The notes under the pieces were generated by a model. The model had not been told where the DNA came from. It did no database searches and worked only from the letters and a program-made list of their open reading frames with translations. This document shows, in pieces, positions 25,847 through 35,485 of a stretch of DNA of 64,000 nucleotides. This DNA is from Streptomyces liliiviolaceus. Lineage in GTDB: Bacteria > Actinomycetota > Actinomycetes > Streptomycetales > Streptomycetaceae. The stretch spans positions 5,146,001 to 5,210,000 of the forward strand of contig NZ_JAGPYQ010000001.1 in NCBI RefSeq assembly GCF_018070025.1, written 5' to 3'. A program made the position numbers and the translations under genes. The first letter of the stretch is position 1; each line of letters starts with the position of its first letter.

Positions 25847-28800
25847 ATGCACAGACCCCTCCACCGATGGCGGAACCGCGCGTCAACCGTCCTCGCCGCG
25901 CTGCTCGTCGCCGGGGGCGCGCTGGCCCCGGTGCCGGCCGTCGCCCAGGCACCCGCGGCCGCCGCTCAACCGACCTCCCTGGTCAACCCGTTCATCGGCA
26001 CCCAGAACTTCGGCAACACCTTCCCCGGCGCGAGCGCGCCCTTCGGCATGGTCCAGGTCAGCCCCGACACCGGCGGCCAGGGCGGCTACGACTACCAGCA
26101 GGACAAGATCCACGGGTTCAGCCAGACCCACCTGTCCGGTGTCGGCTGTTCCGTCATGGGCGAGCTGCCGATCATGCCGACGACCGGAGCGGTCGACAGC
26201 GTCGACCCGAACTCCTACCGGTCGACGTTCTCGCACGACGACGAGGACGCCGAACCCGGCTACTACCGCGTCGGGTTGAAGTCGTACGACATCGACGCCG
26301 AGCTGACCGCCACCTCCCGCACGGGATGGCAGCGCTACACCTTCCCGTCGACCGACCGCGCCAACGTCCTGTTCAACACGGGCCGCGCGAACCAGAAGGT
26401 CTACAGCTCGGAAGTGCATGTCGTCGGCGACCGGACCGTCGAGGGCCGGGTCGAGGCGGGCAACTTCTGCGCGGGCAAGGACAAGCACACCGTCTACTTC
26501 ACCGCGACCTTCGACCGGCCGTTCACCTCGCACGGCGCCTGGCGCGGAACCACTCCCACCCCCGGTGAACGGGACGCGGCCGGCGAGGGCGACAACGGCG
26601 CCTGGGTGACCTTCGACGCCGCCGCCGACCGTGACGTCGTCGTCAAGGTGGGGCTCTCCTACACGGGCCTCGACGGCGCCCGCGCGAACCTCAAGGCGGA
26701 GACGCAGGACTCGTACGACTTCGACGCCACGCGGGCGGCGCTGCACGCGACCTGGGAGCGGCAGCTCGACGCCGTCAAGATCGGCGGCGGGTCGGCCGAG
26801 CGGCAGCGCGCGTTCTACACGGCGCTGTATCACGCGCAGTTGCACCCGAACCTCGCCGGAGACGTCGACGGCCGGTACGCGGGCTTCGACGGGAAGAACC
26901 ATCAGGCGTCGGGGTTCACGCCGTACCAGAACCTGTCGTTGTGGGACACCCACCGGCCGCAGAACCAACTGCTCCAGATGCTGCAGCCGAAGGTCGCCCG
27001 TGATGTGGCGCTGTCGGTCGTCGCGATCGGGCGGGACGGCGGCTGGCTGCCGCGCTGGTCGCTCGCCAACAGCGAGACCAACATCATGACCGGCGACCCG
27101 GTGACCCCCTTCCTCGTCGAGGCGTGGTCCAAGGGACTGCTCGCGGGCCACGAGAAGGAGGCGTACGCGCTGCTGCGGAAGAACGCGGTCAGTACGCCAC
27201 CGGCCGACTCCCCCTACAACGGCCGGTCGGGAGTGGACGAGTACCAGAAGCGCGGTTACGTCCCCAGCGGGCTGGAACCGGGGAAGGACTGCGCGGACAA
27301 GGGCGGGGACAACGACTGCCGCCATCCCGCCTCGGCGACCATGGAGTACGCGGCCGCGGACGCCTCGCTGGCGCTGATGGCCAAGGGGCTGGGGCACAAA
27401 GCGGACGCCAAGATGTTCGCGGCGCGCGGCCAGTGGTACCGGAACCTGTGGGACTCCTCCATCCAGCAGTTCCGGCCGCGGACGACCGACGGCACCTGGC
27501 TGACGCCGTACGACCCGGTCGAAGCGGGCCACCAGTTCCATGAGGGCGGCGCCTACCAGTACCAGTGGCTGGCTCCGCAGGACCCGGCCGGGCTCGTCTC
27601 CCTGATGGGCGGCAAGCGCGCGACCGAGAAGCGGCTCGACTCCTTCTTCGCCTACGACAAACTCCTCGCGGACCCCGCGAAGACCGCTCGCGAGGACTGG
27701 ATCTCGGCGCCGTACGACTACTACGGGAAGGCGACCTACAACCCCAACAACGAGCCCGATCTGCACGCGCCGTACATGTATCTGTGGTCCGGCGCACCCG
27801 CCAAGACCGCCACCGTGGTCCGCGCCGCGATGACGCTCTTCACGGACGGGCCCGACGGTATGACCGGCAACGACGATCTGGGCACCATGTCGGCCTGGTA
27901 CGTCTTCTCGTCGCTGGGCCTGTACCCGACGACGAACGGCGGCGACTTCCTCGCCGTCTCCAGCCCGCAGTTCCCCTCCGCGGTCATCCGCATCGGCGCG
28001 TACGGGAACAAGCAGGGCGGCACCCTGACGGTGAAGGCACCGGGGACGAGCGACGACCGACGCTATGTGAAGCAGGCGAGGTTCGGCGGGAAGAACCTGC
28101 GCGCCACCTGGCTGGACTGGGACGCGGTCGCCAAGGGCGGAGACCTCGCCTTCGAGATGGCCGACAAGCCGTCGGCCTGGGGTACGGGCAAGGGCGACGA
28201 GCCGCCGTCCGTGAACCGCGCGGCGGCCGACTCGCGCCGCAACCTCGACGCGTCGCTCCGTACCTCCTCCGACGTCCTGCCGACGTCCGACAGCGCGCAG
28301 AACGTCCGCCTGAAGCTGGACGTGCTGGGCCAGTCCCCCGGCACCCTGCGGGTGGCCGTCGACGCGAAGGCTCCGAGCGGCTGGACCGCGAAGACCTCAC
28401 AGCCCTTCTCGCTCACGTCCCACCGTCTTCCGGTCCAGCGGACCGCGACGGTGGACGTGAACGTGCCGGCCGGGACCGCTCCGGGTTCGTACAGCGTGCG
28501 GATCACGGCGGGCGCGAAGGGGGTGAAGAGCGTGGAACGGGTCGCGACCATCGAGGTGCGCGCCGCGGCCCGCTGCGCGCCGGACATCGACGAGCAGTGC
28601 GCCGTCGACCTCGGCAAGGAGGTGAACCACGACGGCACCGCGACCGTCGCGGCCTCCGACCAGGGCGACTTCGACGGAGGCGGCTGGAGCTTCGACGGTG
28701 ACCTGCTGCCCGCGGCGGGTCCGGTCGTCTGGGGCGGCGTGACCTACGACGCCCCCGATCCGTCCGGCACGGCCGAGAACTTCGTGGAGGCCCGCGGTCA

Positions 28801-29131
28801 GTCCATGCTGCTCCCCGCCGGTTCGTACGGCGCGCTGCGCGTGGTCGCCGTGGCCCACCACGGCCCGGTGACGACCGCGCTGAGCGTCCGCTACACCGAC
28901 GGAACCACCGCCGAAGTGGCCGTCCCCGTGGGCGACTGGGCGGGATCCACACCGCAGGGCAGCTCCGTGGTGCTGGAGATGCCGCACCGCATCAAGCGCG
29001 GACAGGGCGTGGACGGCCCGCCGGTACGCCTGTTCGGCGCCTCGGCGGACCTGGACGCGTCGAAGACGGTGCGTTCCGTCGGCCTGCAGAACGATCCGCG
29101 GGTGCAGGTGTACGCGATCACTCTCAAGTAG
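25847..29131 (+). CDS. Secreted GH92-family alpha-mannosidase with C-terminal accessory domains
   Basis: 1094 residues. A signal peptide (RNRASTVLAALLVAGGALAP, cleavage near residue 34) precedes the GH92 N-domain (VNPFIGTQNFGNTFPGASAP) and catalytic barrel. HEGGAYQYQW (about residue 565) and GNDDLGTMSAWYVFSSLGLY (about 674) are conserved catalytic segments carrying acid Glu and base Asp. After about 775 there is a NEW3-type beta domain (LDVLGQSPGTLRVAVDA) and a final carbohydrate-binding-like beta domain. The enzyme removes terminal alpha-mannose from glycans outside the cell; calcium dependence is usual for the family. ATG 25847 follows CAGGAG; an ATG at 25817 is possible. Control is probably by a LacI-type repressor and the leader terminator. 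Confidence 0.93.
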   Translation: MHRPLHRWRNRASTVLAALLVAGGALAPVPAVAQAPAAAAQPTSLVNPFIGTQNFGNTFPGASAPFGMVQVSPDTGGQGGYDYQQDKIHGFSQTHLSGVGCSVMGELPIMPTTGAVDSVDPNSYRSTFSHDDEDAEPGYYRVGLKSYDIDAELTATSRTGWQRYTFPSTDRANVLFNTGRANQKVYSSEVHVVGDRTVEGRVEAGNFCAGKDKHTVYFTATFDRPFTSHGAWRGTTPTPGERDAAGEGDNGAWVTFDAAADRDVVVKVGLSYTGLDGARANLKAETQDSYDFDATRAALHATWERQLDAVKIGGGSAERQRAFYTALYHAQLHPNLAGDVDGRYAGFDGKNHQASGFTPYQNLSLWDTHRPQNQLLQMLQPKVARDVALSVVAIGRDGGWLPRWSLANSETNIMTGDPVTPFLVEAWSKGLLAGHEKEAYALLRKNAVSTPPADSPYNGRSGVDEYQKRGYVPSGLEPGKDCADKGGDNDCRHPASATMEYAAADASLALMAKGLGHKADAKMFAARGQWYRNLWDSSIQQFRPRTTDGTWLTPYDPVEAGHQFHEGGAYQYQWLAPQDPAGLVSLMGGKRATEKRLDSFFAYDKLLADPAKTAREDWISAPYDYYGKATYNPNNEPDLHAPYMYLWSGAPAKTATVVRAAMTLFTDGPDGMTGNDDLGTMSAWYVFSSLGLYPTTNGGDFLAVSSPQFPSAVIRIGAYGNKQGGTLTVKAPGTSDDRRYVKQARFGGKNLRATWLDWDAVAKGGDLAFEMADKPSAWGTGKGDEPPSVNRAAADSRRNLDASLRTSSDVLPTSDSAQNVRLKLDVLGQSPGTLRVAVDAKAPSGWTAKTSQPFSLTSHRLPVQRTATVDVNVPAGTAPGSYSVRITAGAKGVKSVERVATIEVRAAARCAPDIDEQCAVDLGKEVNHDGTATVAASDQGDFDGGGWSFDGDLLPAAGPVVWGGVTYDAPDPSGTAENFVEARGQSMLLPAGSYGALRVVAVAHHGPVTTALSVRYTDGTTAEVAVPVGDWAGSTPQGSSVVLEMPHRIKRGQGVDGPPVRLFGASADLDASKTVRSVGLQNDPRVQVYAITLK

Positions 29132-29139
29132 GACCCGCA

Positions 29140-29218
29140 GGACTCCGTATGTTCGCCGGCCCGCGCTTCCCGATCGGGAGGGGTGGGCCGGTGGGCCCTC
29201 TGCCCGTTCACGGAGTCC
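29140..29218 (+). terminator. Nested inverted repeats after the GH92 gene
   Basis: Three concentric pairs: GGACTCCGT (29140-29148) with ACGGAGTCC (29210-29218); CCGGCCC (29156-29162) with GGGCCGG (29185-29191); and TCCCGATCGGGA (29168-29179). They lie 8 bp past the stop and should fold into one large hairpin, likely a terminator. Confidence 0.6.
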
Positions 29219-29226
29219 GCCACCGT

Positions 29227-29898
29227 ATGAGTACCTGCACTCATGACGCCCGCTCCCCGAGGCCTCAGACTTCCTCCATGTCCATGTCCATGTCCAGGCT
29301 TCTGAGACGGTCGGTCATCGCAGCCGCCCTCGTCGCGACCACCATGACCGCGTGCGGCACCGAGCAGAGCGGTCGGTCTCAGTCGGCCACGCCCCCGACC
29401 TCGTACCCTCCCCGGCCGAAGTGCGCGCAGCCGGCGGAGAAGCCCGCGGACCCGGCCACCGCGCTGCCGTCCTCGCCGCGTCCGAGTGCGGAGGGCGACC
29501 GTTCGGGAGAGCCGTCGGCGGAGAACGCGGACCGCCCGCCCCACTACGCCGAGAATAATGCCTACCGCATGCAAGGGTCCCTGTCCGAAGGCAAGCGCGC
29601 CCAAGGAGAGGCCTCGGCCGGACTCATCCGGAGGGAACTGGAGAAGGTCCGGGAGGAGGGCGGTTCCGGCGCGTACGGCGTCTTCGACGAGCGGCGGATC
29701 GCCGCGGCGCTGAAGCGTCTCGGCTGCGGCAAGGAGCACGGTGTCTACATCGGGAACGGGTTCTACAGCGTCCACACGGGAGTCGTGTGCGTGTCCGGGT
29801 ACGTGACGAAGGACGAGTTGACCAGCGAGGTGCACGGAGCCTACGCCGAGCCTCAGCCCGGGACGGGCCCCTGCGTCGAGAACCGAGGCGGCCACTGA
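29227..29898 (+). CDS. Putative lipoprotein of unknown function
   Basis: 223 residues from ATG 29227 (GGAG 11 bases upstream); later ATGs at 29278, 29284 and 29290 would give a more normal signal peptide. MSRLLRRSVIAAALVATTMTAC ends in a lipobox-like Cys, followed by a Pro/Ser-rich linker and a folded C-terminal part (GAYGVFDERRIAAALKRLGC, VYIGNGFYSVHTGVVCVSGY) with three further cysteines. I do not recognise the family. The N-terminus contains a triple ATGTCC hexamer repeat (29278-29295), which creates the alternative starts. Confidence 0.65.
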   Translation: MSTCTHDARSPRPQTSSMSMSMSRLLRRSVIAAALVATTMTACGTEQSGRSQSATPPTSYPPRPKCAQPAEKPADPATALPSSPRPSAEGDRSGEPSAENADRPPHYAENNAYRMQGSLSEGKRAQGEASAGLIRRELEKVREEGGSGAYGVFDERRIAAALKRLGCGKEHGVYIGNGFYSVHTGVVCVSGYVTKDELTSEVHGAYAEPQPGTGPCVENRGGH

Positions 29899-29984
29899 CT
29901 ACTCGCGCGGTCCGATTCGTCAAGCAGCAGCCGCCCGGGAAGATGTTTTTCCGCCAAAGGGAAGTCGTGCTTCACCTGCGGCAG

Positions 29985-30020
29985 ATGCTTCTTGCGTCGA
30001 TCTGGCGCGCGATGAAGCAT
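29985..30020. other. Inverted repeat in the gap before the biosynthetic cluster
   Basis: ATGCTTC (29985-29991) pairs with GAAGCAT (30014-30020). The gap 29899-30145 is noticeably less GC-rich, with a T5 run at 29946-29950, and probably holds the promoter of the FAD oxygenase gene; no clear -35/-10 pair is visible. Confidence 0.3.
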
Positions 30021-30145
30021 GGGTGATCGGGCTGCGGCGGAACGTTGGATTCGGGCGGGCGGGCTCACCTCACTCCCTTCGTCGGACACACGCGTGCGCG
30101 CCCCGAAGGGGCCGGTTGACGCCGGCGATCTGTCTGGAGGTCCTC

Positions 30146-31582
30146 GTGTACGAGTCTGCCGCCCGAGTGTTCGCCCGCCTCAGTACCGACGAGCCCCTCA
30201 CGAGAACCCGGACGCTGATGGACAAGGCCGTGGTGCTCGGCGGGAGCCTCGCCGGACTGCTGGCCGCACGGGTGCTCTCCGACCATGCCGAGAGCGTGGT
30301 CGTCATCGAGCGGGACTCGCTGCCCCCGGCCGCCGCCGCACGGCCGGGCACCCCGCACGACGGGCAGTTGCACACCCTGATGCACGGCGGCCGGATGCAA
30401 CTCCAGCGGCTGTTCCCGGGCTTCGAGGAGGAGGCCAGGGCGGGCGGCGCGATCGTGTCGTCGCCGTACACCATCCGGGCCTACGCGGACGGCGTCCCGA
30501 AGGTCAGTGACGGCTCGATGGGGCTGATTTCGAGCAGCAGGCCGTTCCTGGAGGCACTGGTACGCCGCCGCACACTGGCCCTGCCGAACGTCAAGGTGCT
30601 CACCTGCCGTGCGATCGGCCTGAAGTTCCAGGGTGATGCGGTCAGCGGTGGTGCCGTCAGCGGGGTGCGGTGCGGCCCGGTCACCCGCCCCGGCCCCGGC
30701 ACCGGCGGCGAAGAGTGGGTTGAGGAAGCCGACTTCGTCGTCGACGCCATGGGGCGTGCGAGCAAACTGGGTGACTGGCTGGAGAAGGCGGGCTGGGAAC
30801 GGCCCGCGATGCGCCGGATGGCCATCGACATCGATTACGCGACCGGCTACTTCCGGCGTACCACGAGCGATCCCGAGCTGGCCGCGGCCATCGCCTACCG
30901 CGTCCCCACCGCGACCCCGCCCCGGGTGGCGAGCGGCGCCATCACCGCCATCGAGGGCGACCGGTGGCTGATCACCCTGGCCAACTACGGGAAGCAGCCG
31001 CCGATCCGGGACGTGGACGAGTTCCGGAAGCTGTGCGGTGAACTGCCGCCCGTGTACCGCGAGGCGGTCGAGGGCGAACAGCTCGGCGACATCCTCACCT
31101 ACCACCAGGCCGACAGCCGCCGCCGCGACTACCACCTGCTGAAACGGTTCCCGGCGCGGCTGATCAGCGTGGGTGACGCGGTCGCCTCGTTCAACCCGAT
31201 CTACGGACAGGGCATGTCGTCGGCGGCCCTGCACGCGTCCGCCCTCTCCCACCACCTGCGGTCGCAGCCGGATCTGCGCAGGCCTGCCCGCGCCTTCTTC
31301 GCCGACCAGCGCGTCGTGGTGGACGCGGCCTGGCAGCTGTCCACCGCCGCCGACCTGGCCCGTCCCGATGTGCACGGCCCCTACCCGCGCGGCTACCGGC
31401 TCACGAAGTGGTGCGCCGAGCAGATCGCCGAGGCCTCCATCACGGACCGGGAGGTCGCCGTGCGCTTCAACTCCGTGACCTATATGCGCAGTCATCCCAG
31501 TTCCCTGGCCGCGCCCGGCACGCTGCTGCGCGCACTGCGGTTGAACCGCTCGTCCAGGAAGCCGCGACGCGAGAGGAACTAG
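30146..31582 (+). CDS. FAD-dependent monooxygenase
   Basis: 478 residues. KAVVLGGSLAGLLAARVL is the dinucleotide-binding beta-alpha-beta, and LISVGDAVASFNPIYGQGMS is the GD motif contacting the FAD ribityl chain; both place it with aromatic hydroxylase-like flavoproteins. GTG 30146 follows GGAGG by five bases and is preferred over ATG 30218, which has none. The exporter gene begins 5 bp after its stop. It is the leftmost likely member of the biosynthetic cluster and may hydroxylate the aromatic product; the substrate is inferred only from context. Confidence 0.85.
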   Translation: MYESAARVFARLSTDEPLTRTRTLMDKAVVLGGSLAGLLAARVLSDHAESVVVIERDSLPPAAAARPGTPHDGQLHTLMHGGRMQLQRLFPGFEEEARAGGAIVSSPYTIRAYADGVPKVSDGSMGLISSSRPFLEALVRRRTLALPNVKVLTCRAIGLKFQGDAVSGGAVSGVRCGPVTRPGPGTGGEEWVEEADFVVDAMGRASKLGDWLEKAGWERPAMRRMAIDIDYATGYFRRTTSDPELAAAIAYRVPTATPPRVASGAITAIEGDRWLITLANYGKQPPIRDVDEFRKLCGELPPVYREAVEGEQLGDILTYHQADSRRRDYHLLKRFPARLISVGDAVASFNPIYGQGMSSAALHASALSHHLRSQPDLRRPARAFFADQRVVVDAAWQLSTAADLARPDVHGPYPRGYRLTKWCAEQIAEASITDREVAVRFNSVTYMRSHPSSLAAPGTLLRALRLNRSSRKPRRERN

Positions 31583-31587
31583 CCGAC

Positions 31588-33819
31588 GTGTTCGCCTCAC
31601 TGGCCCGACTCGCCCGCCGCCGCAGCCGACTTGTGCTGTATCTGTCCGGAGTCCTGTTCGTCGTCGCGGGTGCGCTCGGCGGGAGCGTGCTCCAGGAGCT
31701 GTCCGCCGGAGGGTTCGTCGACGACTCGACGGAATCGGCGCACACCGCGAAGGCGATGGACGACAGATTCGGGGCGGGCGCCCCGGACCTCGTCCTCCTG
31801 GTCTCCGACGAGCGAGGGGTGGACTCCCCCGCCGTCGCCGCCGCGGGCGCGCGGCTCACCGCCCGGGTGGCCCGCGAACCGGGCGTCGAACAAGCCGTCT
31901 CCTACTGGTCGTTGGGCAAGGCCGAGCCGCTGCGCGGGAAGGACGGACAGCAGGCCCTCGTGATGGCCCGGATCTCCGGCGACGAGGACCAGGTCCAGGA
32001 CACCTTCGAACGGCTGGAAAACCGCTACCGGCACACATCCCGGGGATTGGACGTCCGGGTGGGCGGCCACGCCCTCGCCGACAAGGAGATGTCCGAGACC
32101 ACGGAGAAGGACCTCCTCAAGATAGAGGCCGTGACCTTCCCGGTCCTGCTCGTCGTGATGCTGTTCGTGTTCCGCAGTGTCGTCGCCGCCCTGGTGCCGC
32201 TGCTGGTCAGCGGGCTGACGATCCTGTCCGTCCTCCTGGTCATCCGGGTCCTGACCCTTTTCACCGAGGTGTCCGCGCTGGCGAGCAACGTCGCCACCGG
32301 TCTGGGGCTCGGCCTCGCCATCGACTACAGCCTCATCCTCATCAAGCGCTACCGGGAGGAACGGGACCGGGGCGCCGGGACCGACCAGGCGCTCACCCTG
32401 ATGCTGCGTACAGCGGGCCGTACCGTGCTGTTCTCCTCGGTGACGGTCACCCTGGCACTCGCCGCGCTGCTGGTGTTCCCGTTCTACTACCTGCGCTCGT
32501 TCGCGTACGCCGGGATCCCGACCGCACTGCTCGCCGCCGTCGTCTCGCTCACCTTCCTGCCCGCGCTGCTCAAGGTGCTGGACCATCGCATCGAGAAGGG
32601 ACGGCTTCCCGGCCGCCGGTCCGCGAAGGCCGCGAAGGCCGCAGCACGGAGCAACGGCGGGCGTGCGGCCGGGGAACGCGCGGCCGAGGAGGGGTTCTGG
32701 CACCGGCTCGCGATGGGCGTCATGCGGTTCCCGCTGCCGGTCGCCGGCGCCGTCGTCGCGCTTCTGCTGCTGCTCGGCGCGCCCTTCCTCGGCCTGCGGC
32801 TGAGCCTGCCGGACGAGCGGGTGCTCCCGGCCGACAGCCAGGCCCGGCAGGTCGGTGGCGTCCTCCGGGACAACTTCCGGGCGCAGGAGACCCAGGCCCT
32901 CAACGTGGTCCTGAGCGACACACCGGGACCCGGCGCCCGCCGCGTGGCCCCGTACGCCGAGCGGTTGTCCGGGCTCGACGGGGTGGCGCGGGTGGACAGC
33001 GAGGCCGGGACCTTCGCCGGAGGCCGACTCGTACAGGAGCCGTCGGTCCACTCCGCTCGGTTCGGCGCCGAGGACAGCACCTATCTGTCCGTGGTCCCGC
33101 GCGACCAGTCGATGTCGGAGCAGGGGCGGGAGTTGGTGGAACACCTGCGAGGCCTTCCGGCTCCGTACGCCGTGCAGGTGGGCGGGCCCGCGGCGGAGCT
33201 GACCGACTCCATCGACTCGATGAACGCCCGGCTGCCCGCCGCCCTCGCCGTGATCGCGGTCAGCTCCTTCGTGGTGCTGTTCCTGTTCACGGGCAGTCTG
33301 CTGCTCCCCCTCAAGGCGCTGGTCCTCAACTGCCTGAGCCTGAGCGCCACTCTGGGCGTGCTGGTGTGGGGGTTCCAGGAGGGCCATCTACAGGGCGTGG
33401 TCGGGGACTTCGTGGTGACGGACTCGATCACCTGGACCGTGCCACTGCTGCTGTTCTGCCTCGCGTTCGGGCTGTCGATGGACTACGAGGTGTTCCTGCT
33501 GTCCCGTATCAAGGAGGAGTACGACAGAACCGGAGACAACACGGCGTCGGTGGCCCGGGGGCTCGAACGCACCGGCTCGATGATCACGGCCGCGGCGGTG
33601 CTGATCTCCATCGTGTTCCTGGGTTTCCTCATCTCGGGCATCGTCTATCTCAAGGCGATCGGACTCGGACTGGCGCTGGCGGTCCTGATGGACGCCACCT
33701 TGGTACGGGGCCTTCTGGTGCCCGCGTTCATGCGGCTGGTCGGGAAGGGCAACTGGTGGGCGCCGAAGCCACTGCGGGCCCTGCACGCCAGGGCCGGGCT
33801 GCGCGAACGCGGACCGTGA
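31588..33819 (+). CDS. MMPL/RND-family exporter
   Basis: 743 residues in two homologous halves, each with a membrane helix, a soluble porter domain and five more helices. The conserved Asp-Tyr pairs of the proton relay are visible in GLGLAIDYSLILIKRYREE (about 235) and AFGLSMDYEVFLLSRIKEEY (about 625). MMPL proteins export lipids or lipid-linked natural products. GTG 31588 follows GAGAGGA and is 5 bp after the oxygenase stop, so the two form an operon. It is likely the product exporter of the cluster, which hints at a hydrophobic product. Confidence 0.93.
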   Translation: MFASLARLARRRSRLVLYLSGVLFVVAGALGGSVLQELSAGGFVDDSTESAHTAKAMDDRFGAGAPDLVLLVSDERGVDSPAVAAAGARLTARVAREPGVEQAVSYWSLGKAEPLRGKDGQQALVMARISGDEDQVQDTFERLENRYRHTSRGLDVRVGGHALADKEMSETTEKDLLKIEAVTFPVLLVVMLFVFRSVVAALVPLLVSGLTILSVLLVIRVLTLFTEVSALASNVATGLGLGLAIDYSLILIKRYREERDRGAGTDQALTLMLRTAGRTVLFSSVTVTLALAALLVFPFYYLRSFAYAGIPTALLAAVVSLTFLPALLKVLDHRIEKGRLPGRRSAKAAKAAARSNGGRAAGERAAEEGFWHRLAMGVMRFPLPVAGAVVALLLLLGAPFLGLRLSLPDERVLPADSQARQVGGVLRDNFRAQETQALNVVLSDTPGPGARRVAPYAERLSGLDGVARVDSEAGTFAGGRLVQEPSVHSARFGAEDSTYLSVVPRDQSMSEQGRELVEHLRGLPAPYAVQVGGPAAELTDSIDSMNARLPAALAVIAVSSFVVLFLFTGSLLLPLKALVLNCLSLSATLGVLVWGFQEGHLQGVVGDFVVTDSITWTVPLLLFCLAFGLSMDYEVFLLSRIKEEYDRTGDNTASVARGLERTGSMITAAAVLISIVFLGFLISGIVYLKAIGLGLALAVLMDATLVRGLLVPAFMRLVGKGNWWAPKPLRALHARAGLRERGP

Positions 33820-33882
33820 CCGGGAAAGGTGACAACTCCCCTGGTCCCGACCCGCGTTCACCCGCCCACAGGCACCGCCCAG

Positions 33883-34440
33883 TCAGTCCCGCGCCTGCTC
33901 CACGCGCCGCCCGGCGGCCTCTTCCTCCGCCCTCGCCCGCGTGGCCGCTTCCGTCTTCAGCAGGGCGTCGGGAGTGATCTCGATGTAGGCCGCCTCCTCG
34001 TAGACCGTGGCGACCGTACGGTCGTAGAGCTTGCGGCCCGCGCCGTACGCGCCCGCGATGATCCGCGCGGCTGCCGGTTTCTCCTCGTCCGGCAGGATGC
34101 GCGCCGTGCACGCGAGGACCGCGCCCTTCGGCTTGCCCCGGATGTTGGACGGCGCGAACAGGACCTGCGGGTTGTTCCGCATCCGGCGCACCTTCCAGGA
34201 GTCGCAGCCGGTCCTCAGATAGGCCCGGCCATCCTTGAGGCCGAACCACATCGCCGACGGTACGGCGTCACCGTTGCGCTTGTAAGTGACGAGCAGGGCG
34301 AAGCGGCGCCGCTTGAACTGCCGCAGATCACCCGGTCCTTCCGGTGTCTCCGTGACATGCCAGGTCACCGGGTCCCGCCACGAGTCGTACATGCGCAGGA
34401 CCCGTTCTTCCCACCATTCCTTGCTCAGCAGACGCGGCAC
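33883..34440 (-). CDS. PPOX-class F420-dependent oxidoreductase-like protein (Rv2061c type)
   Basis: 185 residues. RRFALLVTYKRNGDAVPSAMWF, then DGRAYLRTGCDSWKVRRMRNN and VLFAPSNIRGKPKG, follow the split-barrel F420-binding pattern of Rv2061c-like proteins. It could reduce a C=C bond in the product or intermediate. GTG 34440 follows GGAAGG. It is the last gene of the leftward operon; the final 63 bp before the convergent exporter contain no strong hairpin. Confidence 0.75.
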   Translation of the reverse strand: MPRLLSKEWWEERVLRMYDSWRDPVTWHVTETPEGPGDLRQFKRRRFALLVTYKRNGDAVPSAMWFGLKDGRAYLRTGCDSWKVRRMRNNPQVLFAPSNIRGKPKGAVLACTARILPDEEKPAAARIIAGAYGAGRKLYDRTVATVYEEAAYIEITPDALLKTEAATRARAEEEAAGRRVEQARD

Positions 34441-34468
34441 GTGTGCCTTCCTTCCTTGTCGGCCCTGT

Positions 34469-35485
34469 TCAGACGCTGTCGCCCAGGTCTTCGGGGAGCA
34501 GCACCACGCGGCCCAGGCCGCCCGCGCCCTCGCGGCCCTCCAGCAGACGGTGGGCGCGGGCGGCCTCGGTCAGCGGAAGCCTGGCCCGGACCCTGCCCTT
34601 GAGGCGGCCTCGGGCCAGTTCGCGGTTGATGTCGTGGGCGGCTTCGGCGAGTTCGGCCGCGGACGCGTTGCTGATGACGAAGCCGCGCACGCTGATGTCC
34701 CGGGTGTACACGGCTCCGACGGGCAGGACGGCGCGTACCCGGAGCCCGGCCGTGAGCACGACGCGACCGCCCCGGGCGAGCAGCGGGACGGTCGCCTCGA
34801 AGTCGTGGTGTCCTGAGCAGTCCCAGAGCACGTCCACTCCGCCGGGTGCCAGGTCACGGACGGCCTCGGGGGTTTTCGGGTCGTCGCGGTCGAGCACCTG
34901 GTCGGCTCCGCAGGCGCGGCACCACTCGGCGTTCTCGGCACGGTCGACGACGATCACCCGCGCGCCGGCCGTGGCCGCGAGCCGGACGACGGCGCTGCCG
35001 ACCCCTCCGCCGCCGCCCTGGACGAGGATCGTCTCGCCCTCCTGGAGGCGGGCGGTGCGGAACAGGCCGAGATGCGCGGTGGCCGCCGTGTGCAGAACGG
35101 CCACCGCGCGCTCCGGGTCGACCCCGGCGGGCAGGGGATACAGCCGGTCCACCGGGACGGCGGCGTACCGGGCGAACGAGCCCTGTCTGCCGTCGTGGCC
35201 GAGGCTGTTGCACCACACCCGGTCGCCGGCCGCGAACGGACCGGCGGGCGCGGCGACGGTACCGACGAGGTCCCGCCCGATGACGAAGGGAAACGGCACG
35301 TCGGTCGCGTACGCGCCGGAGCGGACGAAGGTGTCGACGTGATTCGCGGCGACCGCGTCGACCCGCACGAGTGCTTCGTGCGGGCCTGGGGCGGGTCTGG
35401 GCAGCCGGCCCACCCGGATGTCGTCCGCGCCGCCGAAACCCGTGATGTACGCCGCCGTCATGCCGGCGTCCGCTGCCTCCCTCAT
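34469..35485 (-). CDS. Zinc-independent quinone oxidoreductase-like dehydrogenase (MDR family)
   Basis: 338 residues. A GroES-like N-domain (VAANHVDTFVRSGAYATDVPF) is followed by the NADPH-binding loop VQGGGGGVGSAVVRLAAT. No structural zinc cysteines are present, so this is of the quinone oxidoreductase/enoyl reductase group. ATG 35485 overlaps the UbiA stop (ATGA), implying translational coupling. Reduction of a quinone or an enone in the prenylated intermediate is a reasonable guess. Confidence 0.88.
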   Translation of the reverse strand: MREAADAGMTAAYITGFGGADDIRVGRLPRPAPGPHEALVRVDAVAANHVDTFVRSGAYATDVPFPFVIGRDLVGTVAAPAGPFAAGDRVWCNSLGHDGRQGSFARYAAVPVDRLYPLPAGVDPERAVAVLHTAATAHLGLFRTARLQEGETILVQGGGGGVGSAVVRLAATAGARVIVVDRAENAEWCRACGADQVLDRDDPKTPEAVRDLAPGGVDVLWDCSGHHDFEATVPLLARGGRVVLTAGLRVRAVLPVGAVYTRDISVRGFVISNASAAELAEAAHDINRELARGRLKGRVRARLPLTEAARAHRLLEGREGAGGLGRVVLLPEDLGDSV

